Assembly: GCA_001464665.1 (NCBI GenBank)
Contig: LNDP01000013.1
Location: 23,767 to 87,766 of the forward strand
DNA: 64,000 nucleotides
Direction of reading: 5' to 3'
Source of the DNA: Acidobacteria bacterium Ga0074141
GTDB lineage: Bacteria > Acidobacteriota > Blastocatellia > Pyrinomonadales > Pyrinomonadaceae
The position numbers were made by a program, and so were the translations under genes. Positions 26,328 to 35,800 of the stretch are shown piece by piece (the first letter of the stretch is position 1; every line of letters begins with the position of its first letter). The notes under the pieces were generated by a model. The model was not told where the DNA came from. It saw only the letters and a program-made list of their open reading frames with translations, and searched no databases.

Positions 26328-29300
26328 TTATAACACCGGCTGGAAGGAGCTGGCTCCGAATCCGGCCATCTCTTCATAGGTTTTCCAGCGCAGGTCAACG
26401 ATCTCCTGAGCGAGGTTCATCAGCCGCTCGGCATCTTCCGGGGCCGTTTGCGTAAGTACCTTGTAACGCAGTTCGTTGTAGGCATATTTCCGGAGCGGTA
26501 TCGTGGGCTTTGTAGAGTCGAGCACGAACGGACGCTTGCCGTTCTTCCTAAGAACCGGGTTAAACCTGATCAACGGCCAATACCCACTTTCGACCGCCAT
26601 TTTCTGTTGATCGAGACCTTTTTCCATATCGATACCGTGGGCAATGCAGTGACTGTATGCGAGGATCAGCGACGGACCGTCGTATGCTTCCGCTTCGCGC
26701 ATAGCAAGCAGTGTCTGCTGTGGATTCGCTCCCATCGCAACTTGCGCAACGTAAACGTTGCCGTACGAGATCATCTGCAATGCGAGGTCTTTCTTCCCGA
26801 CACGTTTGCCCGCCGAGGCAAATTTTGCGGTTGCTCCGGTCGGAGTTGCCTTGGACATCTGACCTCCCGTGTTGGAGTAGACCTCGGTGTCGAGCACCAG
26901 TACATTAATGTTGCGGCCCGTCGAAAGAGCATGATCAAGTCCGCCCGAACCGATGTCGTATGCCCATCCATCTCCGCCGATCAGCCAGACCGTCCGGTGA
27001 ACGAGCTGATCGGCCATCGAGAGAAGATGTTTAGCCTCATCGGTGTCGATGTGCGCTAGTTGATCCTTCAGCAACGCCACCCGCGTACGTTGCCGCTCTA
27101 TCTCGCTTTCGACCGTTTGCGGAGAGTTGATAAGATCGTCCACCGCCTCGTCGCCGAGGTCCGCCCGTAGCCGGTCGAGCAATCGATGTGCCATTTCGAG
27201 CTGCTTGTCGGCCGTTACCCTCATGCCGAGACCGAATTCGGCGTTATCCTCAAAAAGCGAATTCGACCACGCCGGGCCGCGGCCCTTTAGGTCCGATGCC
27301 CACGGCGTAGTTGGCAGATTGCCGCCGAAGATAGACGAACAGCCGGTAGCATTGGCGACAAGTAGCCGGTCTCCGAAAAGCTGGGTAAGGACTTTGATAT
27401 ACGGCGTTTCTCCGCAGCCAGCGCACGCACCCGAAAACTCAAATAGCGGGTCGAGGAACTGGACACCATGGACCGTCGCGTAATTGACATCGGTCTTCTC
27501 GTTTTGAGGCAGAGCTTCGAAAAATTCAATTCCCGCCCTCTCCGCGGCGAGGTCAGCGGGCTTTTCCGCTAAATTGATCGCTCGCCGGTCACCCAGGCTA
27601 TTCTCACGTACCGGACAGACTTCATAACATAGATTGCAGCCGGTGCAGTCTTCCAGATAGACCTGGAGCGAGAACCGCGTCTCTGGGAAACCGCGTGCAT
27701 TGATCGGCGCCGACTTGAATCCCACGGGTGCGGTGCCAAGATTTTCCTTATGAAAGAACCTTGATCGTATGACGCTGTGCGGGCATACGAAACTGCAATT
27801 GCCGCACTGGATGCAGGTGTCCGACTCCCAAACGGCGACGCGATTCGATACGTTCCGCTTCTCCCATTTAGAAGTCGAGTTCGGGTAGGTTCCGTCCACC
27901 GGCAGGGCGCTGACAGGTATCTGGTCGCCCTGACCCGCTATCATCATTTGGGTAACGTTCCTTACAAAGTCCGGCGCATTTTCGAGAATCGAACGGCCAT
28001 TCGTCTCGGCTGCGGTGACTGTCTCAGGGATAATAACCTCGAAGAGATTTTCAAGCGTCTGATCGACAGCTTCGAAGTTCTTTTCGATGACCTGCCGTCC
28101 TTTTTTGGTGTAAGTTTTCTCGATCGCCTTTTTTATCTGCGCGATCGCGTCCTCCGGCGAGAGAATGCCCGAAAGTGCGAAGAAACAAGTCTGCATTATC
28201 GTATTGATTCGGCCAGCCATGCCGGTTTTACCTGCCACATCGGCCGCGTCGATTATGCAGAGTTTTAATCCCTTTTCGATGATTGCCCGTTGAACTTTGT
28301 AGGGCAGCCGATCCCAAACCTCCTCTTTGCTATATGGGCTGTTCAGCAGGAATGTCGCTCCATGTTTCGCAAAACCGAGCATTTCCTCCTTTTCCAGAAA
28401 GTTGAACTGATGACACGCCACGAAATCGGCGGAAGTGATCAGATACGGCGCCTTGATAGGGCTCTTGCCGAAGCGAAGGTGGGAAACGGTCTTTGCACCC
28501 GATTTCTTTGAGTCATAGACAAAATAGCCCTGGGCATGGAGATCCGTATTTTCGCCGATGATCTTGATGCTGTTCTTGTTGGCTCCCACCGTGCCGTCAG
28601 CCCCGAGTCCAAAAAACAGTGCCTGCGTCCACGCAGATTCGTCGAGCCGAAACGCCTCATCGACCTCGAGGCTTGTGAATCCGATATCGTCGTTAATCCC
28701 GACGGTAAAATGATTCTTCGGTTTATCTTCCGATAGATTGTCGAAGACCGCTTTGACCATCGCCGGAGTGAATTCCTTCGATGACAGCCCGTATCGACCG
28801 CCGACGATATCCGGCATTTCGGTGAGCCGGCTTGATCCCAAGCCCTCCATCAGCGTGACCATCACATCCTGATATAGCGGTTCGCCGGAGGCACCGGGTT
28901 CCTTCGTCCGGTCGAGTACCGCAATTGACTTTGTGCCGGCTGGCAGAGCGTTCATAAATTCTTCCGCCGGGAAGGGGCGGTAAAGCGAGACCTGAACTAC
29001 GCCCGTTTTTTCTCCGCGCTCGGCGAGAAACCGGGCCGTTTCTACTGCCGTCTCGACGCCCGAGCCCATTACCACGATGACTCGCTCGGCATCTACCTGG
29101 CCGAAATACCTAACGGGCAAATACGCTCGGCCCGTCAGTTCGGCGAATTTTCGCATTTCCTCTTTCAGTATCGACGGAACCGCAGCGTAAAAGCGGTTGA
29201 CCGTTTCTCTTCCCTGGAAATACACATCCGGATTCTGCGCCGTACCGCGAACGAACGGGTTGTCAGGGTTAAGTGCTCGGCCACGGTGTTCGAAAACGAA

Positions 29301-29891
29301 CCGGTCGTCGATCATCCCACGGATCTGCTCATCGGAAAGGCATTCGATCTTGTTCACCTCGTGTGAGGTTCTGAACCCGTCGAAGAAATGAATGAAGGGA
29401 ATACGCGACCTGAGCGTAGCTGCCTGAGCGATCAACGCCATATCATGAGCCTCTTGTACGCTCGATGATGCAAGTAGGGCAAAGCCCGTGGTCCTCGCTG
29501 CCATCACGTCCTGATGGTCGCCAAAGATCGAAAGCCCCTGTGCCGCCAGCGAGCGGGCCGCGACGTGAAAGACGGCAGACGTCAACTCGCCCGCGATCTT
29601 GTACATATTGGGCAGCATCAGCATTAGGCCCTGCGAAGCCGTGAAGGTCGTGGTCAATGAGCCTGTCTGCAGTGCACCGTGGACCGTGCCCGCAGCCCCG
29701 CCCTCGCTTTGCATTTCGATCACGTCTGGGACGTTGCCCCAGATGTTCGTAACGTGTTTCGCCGACCATTCGTCCGCCAGCTCCGCCATTGTTGATGAGG
29801 GCGTGATCGGATAGATCGCGCAGACCTCATTTACTCTGTATGCCACATAGGCCGCGGCCTCATTACCGTCGATAGTCACTATCTTGTTCAT
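26328..29891 (-). CDS. nifJ: Pyruvate:ferredoxin (flavodoxin) oxidoreductase
   Basis: A 1187-residue single-chain enzyme, the usual length. The order is: a pyruvate-binding N-terminal domain (VIEMQSEGGAAGTVHGAL), a central transketolase-like region, the CoA-binding domain, two ferredoxin-type 4Fe-4S motifs (CIQCGNCSFVCPH and CTGCNLCYEVCPV), a further cluster ligand CAGCGETPYIK and the TPP/Mg site GDGWAYDIGSGGLDHA with LDTEVYSNTGGQMSK. It converts pyruvate and CoA to acetyl-CoA and CO2 while reducing ferredoxin, or the reverse. It lies 36 bases after the GltD-like gene and upstream of the DHOD-like gene. It is oxygen-sensitive, which suggests low-oxygen metabolism. Confidence 0.95.
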   Translation of the reverse strand: MNKIVTIDGNEAAAYVAYRVNEVCAIYPITPSSTMAELADEWSAKHVTNIWGNVPDVIEMQSEGGAAGTVHGALQTGSLTTTFTASQGLMLMLPNMYKIAGELTSAVFHVAARSLAAQGLSIFGDHQDVMAARTTGFALLASSSVQEAHDMALIAQAATLRSRIPFIHFFDGFRTSHEVNKIECLSDEQIRGMIDDRFVFEHRGRALNPDNPFVRGTAQNPDVYFQGRETVNRFYAAVPSILKEEMRKFAELTGRAYLPVRYFGQVDAERVIVVMGSGVETAVETARFLAERGEKTGVVQVSLYRPFPAEEFMNALPAGTKSIAVLDRTKEPGASGEPLYQDVMVTLMEGLGSSRLTEMPDIVGGRYGLSSKEFTPAMVKAVFDNLSEDKPKNHFTVGINDDIGFTSLEVDEAFRLDESAWTQALFFGLGADGTVGANKNSIKIIGENTDLHAQGYFVYDSKKSGAKTVSHLRFGKSPIKAPYLITSADFVACHQFNFLEKEEMLGFAKHGATFLLNSPYSKEEVWDRLPYKVQRAIIEKGLKLCIIDAADVAGKTGMAGRINTIMQTCFFALSGILSPEDAIAQIKKAIEKTYTKKGRQVIEKNFEAVDQTLENLFEVIIPETVTAAETNGRSILENAPDFVRNVTQMMIAGQGDQIPVSALPVDGTYPNSTSKWEKRNVSNRVAVWESDTCIQCGNCSFVCPHSVIRSRFFHKENLGTAPVGFKSAPINARGFPETRFSLQVYLEDCTGCNLCYEVCPVRENSLGDRRAINLAEKPADLAAERAGIEFFEALPQNEKTDVNYATVHGVQFLDPLFEFSGACAGCGETPYIKVLTQLFGDRLLVANATGCSSIFGGNLPTTPWASDLKGRGPAWSNSLFEDNAEFGLGMRVTADKQLEMAHRLLDRLRADLGDEAVDDLINSPQTVESEIERQRTRVALLKDQLAHIDTDEAKHLLSMADQLVHRTVWLIGGDGWAYDIGSGGLDHALSTGRNINVLVLDTEVYSNTGGQMSKATPTGATAKFASAGKRVGKKDLALQMISYGNVYVAQVAMGANPQQTLLAMREAEAYDGPSLILAYSHCIAHGIDMEKGLDQQKMAVESGYWPLIRFNPVLRKNGKRPFVLDSTKPTIPLRKYAYNELRYKVLTQTAPEDAERLMNLAQEIVDLRWKTYEEMAGFGASSFQPVL

Positions 29892-29927
29892 GTAACTCCT
29901 ACTGCTCGCACAGTGCGGTGCCCTTAC

Positions 29928-31574
29928 TTACGTTCGGACTACCACCGCGGATTCTGCAACCATATCGATCGCGTGGCACGGGCACTGCTCATAGCAGACG
30001 CCGCAGCCGGTACAAAGGTTAAAGTTGAACTTGTAACGATTGCCCTTGCCGAGTTTGATGATTGCTCCCTCGGGACACGCTCCGAAACAACCGTCGCATT
30101 CAAAGCAATTGCCGCATGAGTAACATCGCTGTGCTTCGAACCTTGCTTCCTCTTCAGGCAGCCCTTCAACGATCTCGTCGAAACCGGTTACCGCAACCGC
30201 AGGCTCTACGTGGCCCTCCTGACGGGCTTCTGCCTGAGTCCGATACCAGACGTGGAGCTGTTCGATCGTTACCAACGGATTACTCTCTGCTTTTTCGTAC
30301 GTCCGTCCACTTAACCAGGCGTCGATGTTTCGCGCCGCCTTTTTGCCGTGACCCGTTGCGACGGTTACGGTCCTTTCGCTCGGCACCATATCACCGCCCG
30401 CGAAGATACCCGGGAAACCCGTCATCATTCTTTGATCGACGATCACCGTTCCGTCGGCGTCGAACTGAATCCGTTCAATTCCCTTTAGAAAGTCAGTCTC
30501 GGTCGACTGTCCCAGAGCAAGAATGACTGAATCTGCCTCAAGAGTTTCGAATTCACCCGTTGGAACCGGACGTCCGTCTATTACCGCCATCCGCTCAACG
30601 GTCATCGTCGTTTCGTCGAGGTCCTTGATCGTGCGTAGCCAATGTATCTTGATACCCTCGGTCAATGCTTCATCGGCCTCGAAATCATGAGCCGGCATGT
30701 GTTCGCGGTCGCGTCTATAGATGATCAATGCCTCTTCGGCACCGAGTCGCTTTGCCGTACGGGCCGCATCCATTGCCGTGTTTCCTCCACCATAAATAGC
30801 CACCCGGCGGCCCAGGTTCGGGGCGTTGCCGAGTTCCACATCCCGAAGGAACGTCACGGCGTCGAGTATCTTGCTCGCGTCCCGTGCCGGTATGTGGGTT
30901 TTTTTACCTATATGAGCTCCGATCGCGATGAAAACGGCGTCAAAATTCCCGGCTGACTTCTCTGCGAGAATGTCCGTTACTTTGTGATTTAGCGTTATCC
31001 GGACGCCCATCTGCTCGATCCGCCCGATCTCTGCACGCAGGATGTTTCGGGGCAAGCGATACGCTGGTATGCCGAAATGCATCATTCCACCGGCAACCGG
31101 CCCGGCCTCGATGATCTCGACGTCGTGGCCGAGTCGGGCAAGGTGATACGCAGCCGACAACCCACTTGGCCCTGCTCCGATGACAAGCACGCGACGCCCG
31201 CTCTGCTTTGGGGGAACTGGGAAGTGCCAGTCATTGGTCACGGCAAGGTCCCCCAGGAAGCGTTCGACCGCGTGAATGCTTACCGAGCTGTCGACCGAAC
31301 CCCGATTGCAGGAGGTTTCGCAGGGGTGATAACAAACCCGCCCGTGGATCGCGGGCATCGGATTTTCTTCGGTCAACTTGTCCCACGCTTTGCGGTACTC
31401 GCCCTCCTGGGCAAACGCAAGCCACGACTGGACGTCTTCGCCGGCGGGACACGCATTGTTACAAGGAGGAAGAAAATCGACGTACCGGGGACGCTGAGCC
31501 CTAACCGGCCCGGTCCCCACGGCGTGATCCGAGAGATCGGTCTTTAAGGTAAGATCGTTAACGGAGATTGACAT
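29928..31574 (-). CDS. GltD-like NAD(P)H oxidoreductase with Fe-S clusters
   Basis: A 548-residue protein like the glutamate synthase small subunit, with added ferredoxin motifs. In order: an N-terminal Cys cluster region (CNNACPAGEDVQ, CYHPCETSCNRG), an FAD-binding fold (VLVIGAGPSGLSAAYHLARLG), an NAD(P)-binding fold (VAIYGGGNTAMDAARTAKRLG), GIFAGGDMV and at the C-terminus CYSCGNCFECDGCFGACPEGAI and CTGCGVCYEQCPCHAI. There is no large subunit (gltB) nearby, so the partner is likely ferredoxin from the nifJ reaction. It probably moves electrons between ferredoxin and NAD(P)H. It follows ppdK by 9 bases. Confidence 0.88.
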   Translation of the reverse strand: MSISVNDLTLKTDLSDHAVGTGPVRAQRPRYVDFLPPCNNACPAGEDVQSWLAFAQEGEYRKAWDKLTEENPMPAIHGRVCYHPCETSCNRGSVDSSVSIHAVERFLGDLAVTNDWHFPVPPKQSGRRVLVIGAGPSGLSAAYHLARLGHDVEIIEAGPVAGGMMHFGIPAYRLPRNILRAEIGRIEQMGVRITLNHKVTDILAEKSAGNFDAVFIAIGAHIGKKTHIPARDASKILDAVTFLRDVELGNAPNLGRRVAIYGGGNTAMDAARTAKRLGAEEALIIYRRDREHMPAHDFEADEALTEGIKIHWLRTIKDLDETTMTVERMAVIDGRPVPTGEFETLEADSVILALGQSTETDFLKGIERIQFDADGTVIVDQRMMTGFPGIFAGGDMVPSERTVTVATGHGKKAARNIDAWLSGRTYEKAESNPLVTIEQLHVWYRTQAEARQEGHVEPAVAVTGFDEIVEGLPEEEARFEAQRCYSCGNCFECDGCFGACPEGAIIKLGKGNRYKFNFNLCTGCGVCYEQCPCHAIDMVAESAVVVRT

Positions 31575-31583
31575 ACGATTTCC

Positions 31584-34286
31584 CTATTTCATATCAGATC
31601 TGTTCAATGCTGCTTGGGCCGCAGCCAGCCTTGCGATCGGGATGCGAAACGGCGAGCAGCTTACATAGTCCAGGCCGATGGAATCAAAGAATTCGATCGA
31701 ACGCGGGTCGCCGCCGTGCTCGCCGCAGATACCAAGCTTGATCGCCGGCTTTACAGATCGTCCACGTTCAACGGCCATCTTGACGAGTTGACCGACACCT
31801 TCCTGATCGAGCGTCTGGAAAGGATCATCAGGATATATCTTCGCTTCAATATATTTAGGCAGGAATTTGCCCGAATCGTCACGGCTCAAACCAAGGGTGG
31901 TTTGGGTCAGGTCGTTTGTCCCGAACGAGAAGAAGTCGGCCTCGGCCGCTATCTGGTCGGCCATGAGAGCGGCTCTTGGAAGTTCGATCATGGTCCCGAC
32001 AAGGAACTCTATTTCGACGCCATTCTCCTTCAGGATCTGTGCAGCGACTTCCCGGACCAACCCGGCCTGATCGCGAAACTCCTCGACGGTCGAGATGAGC
32101 GGTATCATTACCTCGACCCGCACGTCGATCCCGTCGTTACGAACTTCGCACGCCGCTTCGAAGATAGCCCGTGCCTGCATTCGCGTGACCTCCGGGTAAA
32201 CGATCCCGAGTCGGCAACCGCGAAGACCGAGCATCGGATTTGCCTCTGAAAGGATCTCCACGCGGCGAAGCAGCTTTCTTTTTTCCGCTATCTCGTCCAG
32301 CAGAAAGTCCATCTCCTTCGGACTTGCCGAACGGGCGCTGAATTTCAACTCGGTTAGCCTTTCAAGCAGTTCCGGCTTTTCGGGTAAGAACTCGTGAAGC
32401 GGCGGATCGAGCAAACGGACGGTCACGGGCTGGCCGTTCATGGCACGGAATATCTCAATAAAGTCCCTTTTCTGAAATGGCAGGAGCTTCGCAAGAGCCT
32501 TTTCGCGTTCCCCGAGCCCGGGCGCTAGTATCATCTCGCGCATCACAGCTAAACGGTCGCCTTCGAAAAACATATGTTCGGTTCGGCAGAGCCCCGTTCC
32601 CTGAGCGCCATATCCACGCGCTACCTCGGAATCATGTCCGGTATCGGCATTCGCCCTCACCTTGAGACGGCGAACTTCATCAGCCCAGGTCATCAACATC
32701 TCAAAATCTTCGCCAAGTTGCGGCTGAACAGTTGGCACCTTTCCATTAAAGACATGTCCTGTAGTCCCGTCGACAGTTAACCATTCGCCTCTCGTTATTG
32801 TTAGGTCGCCAACCGTGAACTCGTTGTGTGCATAGTTGACGTTGACGTCCGTTGCTCCGGCGACGCACGGCTTGCCCATCCCGCGAGCGACCACGGCCGC
32901 GTGGCTTGTCATGCCACCACGCTGAGTCAGGATCGCTTCGGCGACAACCATGCCGTGAAAATCGTCAGGACTCGTCTCTCTTCGGACGAGTATCACCTGA
33001 TGCCCCTGCTTGACCATTTCCTCGGCATCGTCTGGGTCAAGGACGACAATTCCCTGCGCCGCACCCGGGCTGGCGGGCAATCCCGTTGCGATCGGTTCCT
33101 CGTTCGCCGACGGATCGATCGTCGGGTGAAGAAGCTGGTCGAGATGCTCCGGAGAGACTCTTTGAAGCGCCGTTTTTCGATCGATCAATCCTTCCTGCAC
33201 CATTGCGACGGCGATCTTTACAGAAGCCGCGCCGGTTCGCTTTCCGGCTCGGGTTTGCAGGATGAACAACTTGCCACGTTCGATCGTAAACTCGATGTCC
33301 TGCATGTCGTGGTAATGTTGCTCAAGCCGATCGGTGAGTTCCAGGAGTTGAGCGTAAACCTCTGACATTTGCTCCTCCAAGACGGAGATCGGTAGCGGCG
33401 TGCGAATTCCCGCGACGACGTCTTCGCCTTGCGCGTTAAGTAGATACTCGCCATACAATGCTTTTTCGCCGGTCGAAGGGTTTCGGGTAAAGCAAACGCC
33501 TGTTCCGCTGGCTTCGCCGAGATTGCCGAAGACCATCGCCTGAACATTGACTGCGGTGCCGAGGTCGCCAGATATCCGGTGCACGCGGCGGTAATCGACT
33601 GCTCGTTTGCCCATCCAGGAATCAAATACGGCTGCGATCGCCATCCGAAGCTGCTTTTGGACATCCTCCGGGAAGTTCATCCTGCCTTCAACAAGAACGA
33701 TCCGCTTATAGGCCGCGACGATCTCTTTCAACTCATCGGTCGTAATGTCCGTGTCCTGTCGCCCATCAGCTTTGTACCGGTCCAGGATCTTCTCAAACTT
33801 TTCGTGCGGTATGCGTATAACGATCTGGGCAAACAGCGATATAAACCTGCGATAGGCGTCCCACGCGAAACGCTCGTCGCCGGTTTGTGTGGCTAATGCA
33901 GCGACGGTTTCGTCATTAAGGCCGAGGTTTAGAATTGTGTCCATCATTCCCGGCATCGAAAAAGCAGATCCCGATCGCACCGAGACCAGCAGCGGATTCT
34001 CCGCGTCACCAAATCGTTTACCGAGTTTTGCCTCTACCGTGGCCAACTGCGCCATTACCTGCGGCCAGAGACCGTCCGGGATCACCTTTTCGTTCCTATG
34101 ATAGGCCTTGCAGCAGTCGGTCGTGATGACGAATCCGGGCGGGACGGGAAACCCGAGCTTCGTCATGTTCGCCAGAGCCGAACCCTTTCCTCCAAAAAGA
34201 AATTTTCCCGCGTTGGATGCCGGATCGGCACAGTCTTCGAACAGGAAGCTCCAGACTTCCTCCTTGATCATCTGCCCTGACTGCAT
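31584..34286 (-). CDS. ppdK: Pyruvate, phosphate dikinase
   Basis: A 900-residue enzyme, the expected length, interconverting PEP, AMP and PPi with pyruvate, ATP and Pi. The N-terminal ATP-grasp region has KFLFGGKGSALANMTKLGFPVPPGF; the swivelling domain has the phosphohistidine motif QRGGMTSHAAVVARGMGKPC; the PEP-utilising C-terminal barrel has LGLRGCRLG, SFGTNDLTQTT and GICGEHGGDP. The start has AAAGGAG eight bases upstream. It leads the four-gene operon, suggesting reversible flow PEP-pyruvate-acetyl-CoA with energy conserved through pyrophosphate. Confidence 0.95.
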   Translation of the reverse strand: MQSGQMIKEEVWSFLFEDCADPASNAGKFLFGGKGSALANMTKLGFPVPPGFVITTDCCKAYHRNEKVIPDGLWPQVMAQLATVEAKLGKRFGDAENPLLVSVRSGSAFSMPGMMDTILNLGLNDETVAALATQTGDERFAWDAYRRFISLFAQIVIRIPHEKFEKILDRYKADGRQDTDITTDELKEIVAAYKRIVLVEGRMNFPEDVQKQLRMAIAAVFDSWMGKRAVDYRRVHRISGDLGTAVNVQAMVFGNLGEASGTGVCFTRNPSTGEKALYGEYLLNAQGEDVVAGIRTPLPISVLEEQMSEVYAQLLELTDRLEQHYHDMQDIEFTIERGKLFILQTRAGKRTGAASVKIAVAMVQEGLIDRKTALQRVSPEHLDQLLHPTIDPSANEEPIATGLPASPGAAQGIVVLDPDDAEEMVKQGHQVILVRRETSPDDFHGMVVAEAILTQRGGMTSHAAVVARGMGKPCVAGATDVNVNYAHNEFTVGDLTITRGEWLTVDGTTGHVFNGKVPTVQPQLGEDFEMLMTWADEVRRLKVRANADTGHDSEVARGYGAQGTGLCRTEHMFFEGDRLAVMREMILAPGLGEREKALAKLLPFQKRDFIEIFRAMNGQPVTVRLLDPPLHEFLPEKPELLERLTELKFSARSASPKEMDFLLDEIAEKRKLLRRVEILSEANPMLGLRGCRLGIVYPEVTRMQARAIFEAACEVRNDGIDVRVEVMIPLISTVEEFRDQAGLVREVAAQILKENGVEIEFLVGTMIELPRAALMADQIAAEADFFSFGTNDLTQTTLGLSRDDSGKFLPKYIEAKIYPDDPFQTLDQEGVGQLVKMAVERGRSVKPAIKLGICGEHGGDPRSIEFFDSIGLDYVSCSPFRIPIARLAAAQAALNRSDMK

Positions 34287-34790
34287 AAGAGATGCTCCTT
34301 TTTTGCAAGTTATGAAGAAAAGAAGCTCCTCCCAAAGCAGGAAACCACTTTCCTATGCTCAGTCTTACGGCAAGAAGCGTTCCAAAGGAACGTAGGGCAA
34401 CCGTCGCTTAGCGCTCTCTCGAATTCTTGTTTTTAAGAGATTGCCCTGTCCTGAAAAGCGCTGAAAAGCATAATGCAAACTGTGAGTTTTCTCGCAGTTC
34501 GCCGATTCCGTAGAGTGTGTTCGACATTTCGTGCTTATCGTGCCCAAAATGCGTTCGCGTCGGCGGGATGGTATCGTTGCTTTCGAGAATTTGGTTTCGA
34601 TTGCCGTTTCCCATGCGCCTTTTTCACACGAGTGCTCAAGCGGTGACCGCCTTCTCAGTCAGAACAATACGGTTTATCTTGCGACCCGCGCTAACAATCG
34701 GAAGCGACCGATATGAATCATCTCGCACAGGCACAAGCCTAGTCTTCACCGTACGGGAATTGCCCATCAATTCCAGCCTCGGTTCTCTCA
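34287..34790. other. Intergenic upstream of the ppdK operon
   Basis: About 500 bases that should hold the promoter for ppdK and the three genes after it. I can point to no confident -35/-10 pair and see no supported gene. Confidence 0.4.
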
Positions 34791-35153
34791 TCAATCCAGC
34801 CCCACGAAATCGACGTTGTTCAGATTTCCGATCATCGTCAGGATGAGAGAGGCTAAACGGTAGCGTCTTGAGGAAACGCAGATCGTGTAGGACTGCCCCA
34901 TCACTACGTTCCCAAAATTGTAAACGCCGAATGAACTTGTCGCGGCCGTTCGTCTGACACCCTGTGGATCGGTCAGCGTCACCGTAGCGCTTCGGAGACC
35001 GGGACCGGTGGGTATCGTCACTCGACCGCACACGATAGCGGTCACGGCAACGCAGGCGGTCGAGAGCGTTGCATTGTCGATCAGAAAATAGTCACTGCCC
35101 CTAGAGTTGTATCTAAATCCATTAAAAAAAGAACTTACAGGGAGTTGACCTTT
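34791..35153 (-). pseudogene. C-terminal remnant of a secreted protein with carboxypeptidase-regulatory-like domain
   Basis: An open minus-strand stretch without a credible start. Its end reads as one carboxypeptidase-regulatory-like (Ig-like) domain: AIVCGRVTIPTGPGLRSATV, TLTDPQGVRRTAATSSFGVY, NFGNVVMGQSYTICVSSRRY and LNNVDFVGLD. The part before (FNGFRYNSRGSDYFLIDNA) also looks protein-like and ends at a TGA at 35154-35156. This is the typical C-terminus of large exported proteins in this group, here cut off from the rest. It lies in the island's right end. Confidence 0.6.
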
Positions 35154-35190
35154 TCAGGAATAACTCCGGATTTCTCCCTGTTCAAAGTGC

Positions 35191-35535
35191 ATGAAGAGTC
35201 ATAAATGTAGAATGTTTTGGCGGTCATCTCCACGTGCATATTATGCGAAATGGAGATGGTTCTTTCCGGACGCTTCGCGGCGCGAATGCTTGAGGATCGC
35301 TCATGAAGTACAAGAGATCAGATCAGGAACCAAAACCCGTCCCAAACGCGAAGCTCTACTAAAAGCCGCCCGTCGCCGCGAGGTATGGCCGATCAGATTG
35401 GTGGAGCTCAAACGGTTTAATAACGAGCCAGACGAGCTAATGCATATGGTTGTGACATTTCATGCAACAAAATGCAACAAAACTCCAACTTGCAAACTTA
35501 CTGCTAATTTCCATCAGAATGTGTTACTTTCATGA
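35191..35535 (+). pseudogene. Degenerate serine recombinase (resolvase) fragment
   Basis: The 114-codon frame has one stretch that resembles the resolvase core: SGTKTRPKREALLKAARRREV, where resolvases typically have an SGAKxRPxR-LLKAARRRE run followed by DAILVWKLDR. The catalytic Ser region at the N-terminus and the rest of the core are unrecognisable, so this is a decayed fragment, not an active enzyme. Its place just inside the right attachment repeat fits a mobile-element scrap. Confidence 0.45.
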
Positions 35536-35585
35536 GTCTGCAAGGTCCATTCTTGCGACGTTCTAGTAAGAACTATTTTCCGTAA

Positions 35586-35606
35586 GTTGGTTGCAAGATG
35601 GTTGCA
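35586..35606 (+). repeat. Paired (G)TTGGTTGCA motif, probable integrase arm site
   Basis: GTTGGTTGCA at 35586-35595 and TGGTTGCA at 35599-35606 lie 131 bp before the right tRNA 3'-half copy. They match the pair at 4780-4800 in sequence, order and spacing. Inverted TGCAACAAAA copies lie at about 35463-35482. Confidence 0.5.
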
Positions 35607-35716
35607 CTTTTCCCGGAGCACATCTACTCACAACCTGTAAGTGGCACGCATAGAGCCGATTTTGATTGGTTTTGAGAGATCTTGAGAACCTATGATTAAC
35701 CCTCAGGTTGGTTGGC

Positions 35717-35759
35717 GTGCGAGAGGTCGTGAGTTCAAATCTCGCCGTCCCGACCAATA
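35717..35759 (+). other. Attachment site: tRNA 3'-half duplicate (right copy)
   Basis: Identical over 43 bases to 4914-4956, and alike for 5 bases more upstream with one mismatch. It carries the T-arm, acceptor 3' strand and CCA of the same tRNA, with no 5' half. Sequence before it (TTTTGATTGGTTTTGAGAG) is loosely like the region before the left copy, so both look like right ends of related elements. Confidence 0.8.
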
Positions 35760-35763
35760 GATC

Positions 35764-35800
35764 AAGGCCGGCTTGTTTTTTACAACGAGCCGGCCTTTTC
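35764..35800. terminator. Bidirectional hairpin terminator
   Basis: AAGGCCGGCT pairs with AGCCGGCCTT (10 bp) around a T-rich loop, followed by T residues on the plus strand. It ends where the convergent minus-strand gene at 35801 stops, so it may serve both sides. Confidence 0.7.

Noticed and set aside
29928..31574. Glutamate synthase small subunit acting with GltB
   Set aside because: No gltB is present and the protein carries added ferredoxin-type clusters, so a ferredoxin-linked role is more likely.
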